Shown piece after piece: positions 9,092 to 14,945 of a stretch of 42,535 nucleotides of DNA; the stretch's first letter is position 1; each line of letters starts with the position of its first letter. A model generated the notes under the pieces. That model worked only from the letters and a program-made list of their open reading frames with translations, made no database searches and was not told the DNA's origin. The DNA comes from a bacterium. Its GTDB lineage: Bacteria > SZUA-79 > Acidulodesulfobacterales > Acidulodesulfobacteraceae. The position numbers were made by a program, and so were the translations under genes. The stretch is taken from contig JAJYRF010000075.1 in NCBI GenBank assembly GCA_021794255.1, forward strand, positions 1 to 42,535, written 5' to 3'.

Positions 9092-9886
9092 ATGCCTGAT
9101 GAAAAACCAAAAGAATGGCGTACTGCTATAACTTCAAATCAAGACGGCAAAATTCTTATTCGCGGATATAATCTTGACAATTTAATTGGAAATAAATCTT
9201 ATGCAGAAGTTTGTTTTCTTCTTTTAAAAGGTGAAATGCCGACTCAGGCTGAAGCAAGAATGCTTGACGCTATATTTGTTTCAAGTATAGATGCCGGTAT
9301 TGCTCCGCCTTCCGCCGTTGCGGCAAGAACTATATTTTCAGGAGGAAATTCTCTTAATGCCGCTGTTGCAGGCGGTATACTTACTTTAGGCGATGCGCAT
9401 GGCGGAGCTATTGAAAAAGCAGCAAAATTATTTCAAGATGAATTAAAAGATAAAAATAATACTAATGTCAACATTAATGAAATGGCTCAAAAAATAGTCG
9501 ACGATGCTGTTAAAAATAAAAAAAGGCTTGCAGGTTATGGTCATAAACTGCATTCTATAGACCCTAGAACTACAAGGCTGCTGGAAGTTGCAAAATCATT
9601 AAATTTCGGCGGCAAATATGTTGAACTTGCCGTTGCAATTGAAAACGAATTTAAAATTAAAAAACCTGAACAAAAATTACCGCTTAATGTTGACGGAGCT
9701 ATTGGCGCTATAATGTCGGATATGGGTTTAGATTACAGGTTAGGAAAAGGTTTATTTATTATAGCAAGGTCTGCAGGATTAGTAGGACAGGTATTTGAAG
9801 AATGGATGAGAGAAAAACCTTTCAGAAGATTAAGGTCTGATCTTCACGAATACGATGGAGTTCCAGAGCGCATATTAGATAAATAA
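9092..9886 (+). CDS. ccl: Citryl-CoA lyase (citrate synthase family)
   Basis: Cleaves citryl-CoA to acetyl-CoA and oxaloacetate, the carbon-releasing step of the reverse TCA cycle. The 264-residue protein is a short citrate-synthase-fold member without the N-terminal part of true citrate synthases. The catalytic triad is visible: His103 in GDAHGGAIEKA, His151 in GYGHKLHSIDPR and Asp201 in LNVDGAIGAIMSDMG. Size and the GHKLHSIDPRT motif fit citryl-CoA lyase or the lyase domain of ATP-citrate lyase. It lies downstream of ccsAB, which gives the specific call. A CGGAGC ribosome site precedes the ATG. The 174-bp spacer upstream may hold its own promoter (TATAAT near 9055). Confidence 0.82.
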   Translation: MPDEKPKEWRTAITSNQDGKILIRGYNLDNLIGNKSYAEVCFLLLKGEMPTQAEARMLDAIFVSSIDAGIAPPSAVAARTIFSGGNSLNAAVAGGILTLGDAHGGAIEKAAKLFQDELKDKNNTNVNINEMAQKIVDDAVKNKKRLAGYGHKLHSIDPRTTRLLEVAKSLNFGGKYVELAVAIENEFKIKKPEQKLPLNVDGAIGAIMSDMGLDYRLGKGLFIIARSAGLVGQVFEEWMREKPFRRLRSDLHEYDGVPERILDK

Positions 9887-9896
9887 AGATAAATAA
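9877..9896 (+). repeat. 10-bp tandem repeat at the ccl stop codon
   Basis: Two abutting copies of AGATAAATAA. The first holds the end of ccl, with the stop at 9884-9886. Confidence 0.75.
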
Positions 9897-9907
9897 ATAT
9901 AAATTTA

Positions 9908-9945
9908 TCTATTATATCTATTATATATATAATAGATATAATAGA
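9908..9945. repeat. 38-nt perfect all-A/T-rich palindrome between ccl and glpX
   Basis: Positions 9908-9926 are the exact reverse complement of 9927-9945, with no loop (centre TATATA). Only four of 38 bases are G or C. It could form a cruciform or, as RNA, a long hairpin after ccl. There is no GC-rich stem and no T-run, so it is not a classic terminator. Confidence 0.85.
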
Positions 9946-9979
9946 ATGGCAATATTGGCAATAAAATATTTACAATATT

Positions 9980-10057
9980 ATGGATGATAAAACCTTAACG
10001 ATTGAGTTTGTGCGGGTTATCGAGCATGCCGCTATAGCATCTGCCAAGCATGTTTGA
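9980..10057 (+). pseudogene. Partial 5' copy of glpX (25-codon remnant or micro-ORF)
   Basis: Bases 9980-10051 repeat the first 72 bases of glpX (10110-10181) with a single difference (ACC to ATC, Thr14 to Ile), starting exactly at the ATG. The copy then runs into GTT TGA, giving a 25-codon reading frame. Similarity stops at the ATG on the upstream side, and the copy lacks the AAGAGG ribosome site that the real gene has. It may be a duplication remnant, or a short ORF used as a leader. The near-identity indicates a recent origin. Confidence 0.85.
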
Positions 10058-10109
10058 TAAATAAACATAAATTATAAAATTATAACAATTTTAAGAGGTT
10101 AGTAATAAT

Positions 10110-11066
10110 ATGGATGATAAAACCTTAACGATTGAGTTTGTGCGGGTTACCGAGCATGCCGCTATAGCATCTGCCAAGCATACAGGAAGAGGCGATGAAA
10201 AAGCCGCCGATAAAGCTGCGGTAGATTCAATGAGGAGTTCTCTTGACTGGATAGATATTGACGGAACAATTGTTATAGGTGAAGGCGAAAGAGACCATGC
10301 TCCTATGTTATATATAGGAGAAAAAGTCGGGACGGGAAAGGGGCAAAAAATTGATATTGCCGTAGACCCTTTAGAAGGCACTACAATTTGCGCTCAAGGC
10401 GGACAAAACAGTATTTCTGTTATGGCTATAGCTGATCATGGACATTTTTTGCATGCTCCCGATACTTATATGGATAAAATAGCAGTCGGACCAAAGGCAA
10501 AAGGAGCGATAGATTTAAACCTTAGCCCTTCTGAAAATCTTCATAGAATTGCCGAAGCTCTCAATAGGTATGTTGAAGATTTAACGGTTGTAATTCTTAA
10601 CAGAGAACGCCATAAAAATTTAATTAAAGAAGTAAGAAGTACAGGGGCAAGAATAAAATTAATTCAAGACGGCGATATTTCAGGCGCTATTGCCGCAGCT
10701 AAAGAAGAGACCGGTGTTGACGCACTTATGGGTATAGGCGGAGCTCCTGAAGGAGTTATCAGTGCTGCCGCTCTCAAATGTGTCGGCGGAGACATGCAGG
10801 GAAAGCTCGCATTTAGAAACAATGAAGAAAAAGAACGTGCTAAGAAGATGGGCATTGAAGATTTTGATAAAATATATAGTATAAATGAACTTGCTTCGGG
10901 AGATGTTATTTTTGCGGCAACAGGAGTTACAACCGGCGAATATTTGCCCGGTGTAGTTTTTTTTCCGGGCGGAGCAAAAACTAATTCTGTTGTTATGAGG
11001 TCAAAAACAAGAACCGCAAGATATATAGAAGCTGTCCATTATTTTGACTACAAAGACATAGTTTAA
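10110..11066 (+). CDS. glpX: Fructose-1,6-bisphosphatase, class II (GlpX)
   Basis: Hydrolyses fructose 1,6-bisphosphate in gluconeogenesis. The 318-residue protein has the class II FBPase landmarks at positions offset by one from E. coli GlpX: Asp34, Glu58 in IGEGERDHAP, and Asp86/Glu89 in DPLEGTT, plus GIGGAPEGVISAAAL near 210-225. The N-terminal EFVRVTEHAAIASA is typical of the family, confirming this start rather than the truncated copy upstream. An AAGAGG site lies 10 bases before the ATG. With apgM it would convert newly fixed carbon to sugar phosphates. Its last codons are repeated three times across the stop. Confidence 0.93.
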   Translation: MDDKTLTIEFVRVTEHAAIASAKHTGRGDEKAADKAAVDSMRSSLDWIDIDGTIVIGEGERDHAPMLYIGEKVGTGKGQKIDIAVDPLEGTTICAQGGQNSISVMAIADHGHFLHAPDTYMDKIAVGPKAKGAIDLNLSPSENLHRIAEALNRYVEDLTVVILNRERHKNLIKEVRSTGARIKLIQDGDISGAIAAAKEETGVDALMGIGGAPEGVISAAALKCVGGDMQGKLAFRNNEEKERAKKMGIEDFDKIYSINELASGDVIFAATGVTTGEYLPGVVFFPGGAKTNSVVMRSKTRTARYIEAVHYFDYKDIV

Positions 11067-11106
11067 TGATATACATAGTTTAATTATATACATAGTTTAA
11101 TGATTT
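11056..11106 (+). repeat. Three 17-bp tandem repeats over the glpX 3' end
   Basis: Units at 11056-11072, 11073-11089 and 11090-11106 share ACATAGTTTAATKATAT with one or two changes. The first contains the final Asp-Ile-Val-stop codons of glpX; the others are intergenic copies. Confidence 0.8.
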
Positions 11107-11165
11107 AATAGTCTTATATATTTCTCATATTATTATTTAATTAAAGATTAAGGAAAGAGGAAATT

Positions 11166-12080
11166 ATGAAAGTTTTTATTTTAGGCGGAACAGGTTTTGT
11201 CGGTTCAATAGTCAGTTCTGAAATAAAAAAAAGCGGTGCATCAGTTACTCTGCTTATAAGAAACAATAAAAAGGCTTTAAATTTGAAACAGGAAGGTTTT
11301 GATGTTTTTGAAGGAAATTTTGAAAATATTAAACCATTAGATGATTTTTTTTCTGAAAATAAATTTGATGCTATAATTAATCTTGTCGGGATTATAAAAC
11401 CCCAGCCCGATTTTTCATTTCAAAAAGTGCATGTTAAATATGTTGAAATTTTATTAGAGTTAGCAAAATTTCATAATATAAAAAGATTTGTTCATATGAG
11501 CGTCAACGGCGCAGCTGCTGAATCCGAATCCGTTTATTATACGTCTAAGTATGCCGGCCAAAAGTTAGTTGAAGATTCAGGGCTTAATTGGACAATTTTT
11601 AAACCTTCATTAATATTTGGAGATAATGCGGCATTTTTTGATGACTTAATTAAATTAATAAAAGGACGCCTTGTTGTTCCTATTATCGGAACAGGCGAAG
11701 ATAAATTTGCCCCTATAGATGTTATATCTGTTGCCAAATCTTATTCAGGCTCTTTATATAGCGAAGCATCATATAATAAAATTTATACGGTATGCGGTCC
11801 CGATATATACTCGTTTGAAGGTATTATAGATTTAATAATGGAAATAATGCCTCCTAAGAAAATAAAAATTCATGCTCCGACATTCATTGCCGAAAAAGGA
11901 ATTGAATTTATAGAAAAATTTTTTAACTCTAAAGGATTGCCTATTACTTCAGATCAGATTAAAATGCTTAAATACGATAATATTTGTGAAAACGATATGA
12001 AAGAAACAGACGATTTATTTAAGCTTAACAGAATTCATTTAAGGGATTGGCTTATTGATTATTTGAAAAAAATTAAATGA
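11166..12080 (+). CDS. NAD(P)-binding epimerase/NDUFA9-like protein
   Basis: Atypical short-chain dehydrogenase/epimerase fold of 304 residues. The N-terminal nucleotide-binding motif is LGGTGFVGS (7-15), and a Tyr-x3-Lys pair lies in VYYTSKYAGQK. The later PSLIFGDNAAFFDDLIKLI and VVPIIGTGEDKFAPIDVISVA segments are characteristic of the complex I NDUFA9-like group of NAD(P)H-binding proteins. Substrate is unknown. It starts after a good GGAAAGAGG site, about 100 bp after glpX. It may belong to the same transcription unit, but nothing in the sequence ties it to carbon fixation. Confidence 0.75.
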   Translation: MKVFILGGTGFVGSIVSSEIKKSGASVTLLIRNNKKALNLKQEGFDVFEGNFENIKPLDDFFSENKFDAIINLVGIIKPQPDFSFQKVHVKYVEILLELAKFHNIKRFVHMSVNGAAAESESVYYTSKYAGQKLVEDSGLNWTIFKPSLIFGDNAAFFDDLIKLIKGRLVVPIIGTGEDKFAPIDVISVAKSYSGSLYSEASYNKIYTVCGPDIYSFEGIIDLIMEIMPPKKIKIHAPTFIAEKGIEFIEKFFNSKGLPITSDQIKMLKYDNICENDMKETDDLFKLNRIHLRDWLIDYLKKIK

Positions 12081-12189
12081 TATAATAATATTTTAAATTA
12101 TTATCAATTTAGTAAGCAATAATAAGCAATAATAATAAATAATAATAAATAATAATAATAAAATTTAAATAATATAAATATTAAATTTT

Positions 12190-12585
12190 ATGGAAGAAGA
12201 AAATCCTAATATTCTCATTGTTCAGCTATCAGATCCTGAAAAAGAACCTGAAAAATGTATTGCCGGTTTAATATTTGTCAGAACACTGATAGTTATGGAA
12301 CAAAATATTTTTATATTCAGCATGGCGAGATCGCCGCTGCTTTACACAAAAGATTTAAATAAAAGCGATAAAATAGAAAAAAGATTTAGACAGCTTATAG
12401 ATGAAAATATTTATTATCTCACAAAAAATACTGTATCTATTAAGATTTATATTTGCTCTAAAAGCAAAGAACTTCTTCAGCTTGAAGAAGATATGCTTGT
12501 AAATTCAGTAAATCCTATTTTGATAGCAGGAATGGTCACATTGCATTCACTTAAAACATCATGCAATCACGCGTATTTTTTTTAG
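12190..12585 (+). CDS. DsrE/DsrF-like small protein
   Basis: A 131-residue protein with the DsrE-fold pattern: a first strand NILIVQLSDP, a helix and strand around VRTLIVMEQNIFIFSMARSPLL, and the end pattern VSIKIYICSKSKELL..LIAGMVTLHSLKTSCNHAYFF. The last resembles the family's (V/I)YVCGASLE...GMATL..L....VLSF ending. The single Cys after IYI sits where DsrE-type sulfur-carrier proteins often carry a cysteine. Family members act in sulfur transfer, but many have no known role. No sulfur-oxidation genes are nearby. There is no ribosome site before the ATG, and low confidence attaches to function. Confidence 0.55.
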   Translation: MEEENPNILIVQLSDPEKEPEKCIAGLIFVRTLIVMEQNIFIFSMARSPLLYTKDLNKSDKIEKRFRQLIDENIYYLTKNTVSIKIYICSKSKELLQLEEDMLVNSVNPILIAGMVTLHSLKTSCNHAYFF

Positions 12586-12875
12586 TATTTTTATTTAATT
12601 TTAATTTTATAATTTGTATAAATTATATTAAATATTATTATATATAGTAGTTATATTAAATATTATTAATAAATTTTAATTTTATTATTTGATTTATTTC
12701 CTCATTATTAATTATTAATTATTAATTGTTAATTATAATTATAGAAATATTTTTTTAATTCCCCCATATGTTCTTATTATCCCACAATTTTATTCATTAA
12801 TCCTTTTTAATTTTTAATAATTTATTGAAATATTTTAAATTATTTTAAATTATTAAAAATTATTTTCTTAAACAC

Positions 12876-12904
12876 TTGACTTTTGTTAAAATTACTAATA
12901 TCAT
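12876..12904 (+). promoter_or_regulatory. Sigma-70-type promoter of the dcw cluster
   Basis: TTGACT (12876-12881), a 17-bp spacer and TATCAT (12899-12904), each one base off consensus. Transcription would start at about 12911, at the first MraZ box, so MraZ bound there would block the promoter. The leader to the mraZ ATG would be about 150 nt. Confidence 0.65.
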
Positions 12905-12910
12905 TTAATT

Positions 12911-12940
12911 GTGGTAAAAAGTGGTAAAAAGTGGTAAGTA
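12911..12940 (+). promoter_or_regulatory. Three MraZ-binding-type direct repeats (dcw operator)
   Basis: Three direct repeats with 10-bp period: GTGGTAAAAA, GTGGTAAAAA, GTGGTAAGTA. MraZ is known to bind runs of TGG-containing short repeats with about one-helical-turn spacing in its own promoter. The position immediately downstream of the -10 element and upstream of mraZ fits autorepression of the cluster. Confidence 0.75.
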
Positions 12941-12943
12941 ATC

Positions 12944-12968
12944 AAATTACAATAATATTTTGTAATTT
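12944..12968 (+). promoter_or_regulatory. 9-bp inverted repeat in the mraZ leader
   Basis: AAATTACAA (12944-12952) and TTGTAATTT (12960-12968) can pair around a 7-nt loop directly after the MraZ boxes. It is AT-rich, so as RNA it is only moderately stable. It might be an operator or a leader hairpin. Confidence 0.45.
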
Positions 12969-12984
12969 TATTTATATATTTAAT

Positions 12985-13024
12985 TATTTAAATATATAAC
13001 ATTTTATTTAAATATATAACATTT
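12985..13024 (+). repeat. 20-bp perfect tandem duplication in the mraZ leader
   Basis: Positions 12985-13004 and 13005-13024 are identical and abut. They are followed by an 11-bp duplication AATAATAATTT (13027-13048). Confidence 0.85.
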
Positions 13025-13064
13025 TTAATAATAATTTAATAATAATTTAATAATAAATAATAAG

Positions 13065-13508
13065 ATGCTTAGCGGAAGATATATTCATTCAATTGACAAT
13101 AAAGGCAGGATAAAGCTTCCTTTAAAAATAAAAGAGGCTCTGATGTCTAACTATAACGATACTAATCTTGTTATTACAAATTTAGATAAGTGTCTTGTAG
13201 TTTACCCTGTAGAAGAATGGAAAAAGTTGGAAGAAAAAGCTCTCAAACTGCCGTCAATGCAAAAAGATGTATTAGAATTTTTAAGATATTTTTTTTCGGG
13301 AGGATTGGGATTAGAACTTGATACTCAAGACAGATTTTTAATACCGCCTTCGCTAAGAAGCAGCAGCGGGTTAAATAAAGAAGCAATGATTGTAGGGATT
13401 ATTAATAAATTTGAGATTTGGGATAAAGAATTATGGGATAGCAATTTTGAAAATGCAAAAGTGAACTTTGAAACTATATCTGCTACTATGTCTCAAATTG
13501 GGTTTTAA
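13065..13508 (+). CDS. mraZ: Transcriptional regulator MraZ
   Basis: DNA-binding regulator of the dcw cluster. The 147-residue protein has two SpoVT/AbrB-like repeats: MLSGRYIHSIDNKGRIKLP at the N-terminus and LGLELDTQDRFLIPPSLR around 100-117. Length is normal. It is first in the cluster, behind three MraZ-type boxes, which suggests autoregulation. No Shine-Dalgarno is visible before the ATG; the upstream bases are an AAT/TAA repeat. The start is supported by the conserved MLSGRY beginning. Confidence 0.93.
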   Translation: MLSGRYIHSIDNKGRIKLPLKIKEALMSNYNDTNLVITNLDKCLVVYPVEEWKKLEEKALKLPSMQKDVLEFLRYFFSGGLGLELDTQDRFLIPPSLRSSSGLNKEAMIVGIINKFEIWDKELWDSNFENAKVNFETISATMSQIGF

Positions 13509-13597
13509 ATATTTTAAAATTTAATTTAATATGAAAAATATAAAGTATAATTTTTTGATTTTATTGTTTTTTAAATTATTCTGCAGGTTAATATAAT

Positions 13598-14488
13598 ATG
13601 GAAAAGATAAGGCATATTCCTGTTATGTTAAAGGAATCAATTGATTTGCTTAATATAAAACAGGGAAATGTTTATGTTGACGGTACTGTCGGGGCAGGAG
13701 GATTTTCTGAGGAAATTTTAAAACTATCCGCGCCGGACGGATTTTTAATAGGCATAGACAGTGATGATAATGCAGTTAATTATGTTAATTCAGAATTAGA
13801 AAAAAAATTTGACAAAAAAAGATTTAAAATATTTCATTCTAATTTCAGCAATATTGATTTAGTTGTTAATGGCGCAGGTTTTAAAAAAGTAGACGGTATT
13901 GTGTTAGATTTAGGAATAAGTTCTATTCAGATTGAAAGCGAAAGAGGTTTTAGTTTTAAAGATGAAGGATATTTAGATATGAGAATTGATACTAACGGCG
14001 ACATTACAGCTTTTGACATTATAAATTATTACAAGGAAGAAGAAATTTCAAATATTTTATGGAATTACGGAGACGAAAGATTTTCAAGAAAAATTGCAAA
14101 GAAAATAATTGAATATAGAAAAAAAAAATTAATAGAAACTCCTGTGGAATTGTCTAAGTTGATTAAAAATACTATAGGCTACAGGCAAAACGGCAGAAAT
14201 AAAATAGATCCTGCAACCAGAACATTTTTAGCTTTAAGAATAATAGTAAATAATGAATATAAATCTTTAATGCAATTTTTAAATAAATTAAAAAATGTTT
14301 TAAATCAAGGAGCTGTTGTATGTATTATAGCTTTTCATTCAGGCGAAGACAGATTGGTTAAAAATTTTTTTAAAAATAATAAAGATTTTAATATAATAAC
14401 TAAAAAACCTTTAACTCCTTTATATGAGGAGATTAAAAATAATCCAAGGTCCAGAAGCGCAAAATTGAGAGCGGCAAGTTTAATATAA
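13598..14488 (+). CDS. rsmH: 16S rRNA (cytosine1402-N4)-methyltransferase RsmH (MraW)
   Basis: Methylates C1402 in the ribosomal decoding centre using SAM. The 296-residue protein opens with HIPVMLKESIDLL, has the SAM-binding DGTVGAGGFSEE (28-39) and GIDSDD, then LDLGISSIQIES and the family C-terminal IAFHSGEDRLVKNFF and NPRSRSAKLRAASL. It lies second in the cluster, as is typical. A weak GCAGG precedes the start. The final codons reappear in the downstream spacer. Confidence 0.94.
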   Translation: MEKIRHIPVMLKESIDLLNIKQGNVYVDGTVGAGGFSEEILKLSAPDGFLIGIDSDDNAVNYVNSELEKKFDKKRFKIFHSNFSNIDLVVNGAGFKKVDGIVLDLGISSIQIESERGFSFKDEGYLDMRIDTNGDITAFDIINYYKEEEISNILWNYGDERFSRKIAKKIIEYRKKKLIETPVELSKLIKNTIGYRQNGRNKIDPATRTFLALRIIVNNEYKSLMQFLNKLKNVLNQGAVVCIIAFHSGEDRLVKNFFKNNKDFNIITKKPLTPLYEEIKNNPRSRSAKLRAASLI

Positions 14489-14592
14489 AAGGATTTAATA
14501 TAAACATAAACGAAAAATAGTTTTATTAATTTTTTTTATCTTTTATTTTTTATCTTTTATTAATGAGGTTTTAAATAATAGTTTTTTTTAAT

Positions 14593-14609
14593 GCGGCAAA
14601 TTTAATATA
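14593..14609 (+). repeat. Displaced copy of the rsmH 3' end
   Basis: GCGGCAAATTTAATATA matches 14471-14487 (GCGGCAAGTTTAATATA, covering the last codons and start of the stop of rsmH) with one mismatch, 122 bp downstream. A shorter copy, TTTAATATAAA, also follows the stop directly. Confidence 0.6.
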
Positions 14610-14678
14610 TAATATAAATGTTAAATAATATAATAAGTATTAGTATTTTATAAAATAATTTTTATAATCTTTACTATT

Positions 14679-14945
14679 ATGTCAAAAATAAAACCGTATT
14701 TAATTATTATGATTTTTATAATTTCATTAACGGGGATATTTTATGTTTGGACAAATATGGAAAGTATGAAACTAGGATATGAAATAAGCAAGCTTGAGAC
14801 AGTTAAAGCTAAATTGATACATAAAAATAAAAAATTATTAATAGTAAAAGCTTCGCTGACTTCTCCTTTGCGTATTTACAGAATAGCGAAAAAATTAGGT
14901 TTCGTGTACCCGAAAGAAGGCGAAGTCGTAATGATTCATGAATAA
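14679..14945 (+). CDS. ftsL: Cell division protein FtsL
   Basis: Small bitopic divisome protein that with FtsB and FtsQ controls FtsWI. The 88-residue protein has a short cytoplasmic N-terminus, one membrane segment (about 7-26, YLIIMIFIISLTGIFYVW) and a periplasmic coiled-coil-like stretch (GYEISKLETVKAKLIHKNKKLLIVKASL). It ends eight bases inside the start of ftsI, and position and size are typical of FtsL. Sequence conservation is low in this family, so the call rests on topology and place. Confidence 0.78.
   Translation: MSKIKPYLIIMIFIISLTGIFYVWTNMESMKLGYEISKLETVKAKLIHKNKKLLIVKASLTSPLRIYRIAKKLGFVYPKEGEVVMIHE

Larger units (their letters stand above)
12586..13064. other. 479-bp intergenic region before the dcw cluster
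   Basis: AT-rich, with no ORF that looks coding. It holds ATTATTA-type microrepeats (about 12700-12740), a sigma-70-like promoter (12876-12904), three MraZ-type boxes (12911-12940), a 9-bp hairpin (12944-12968), a 20-bp tandem duplication (12985-13024) and an 11-bp duplication (13027-13048) leading up to mraZ. Confidence 0.8.
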
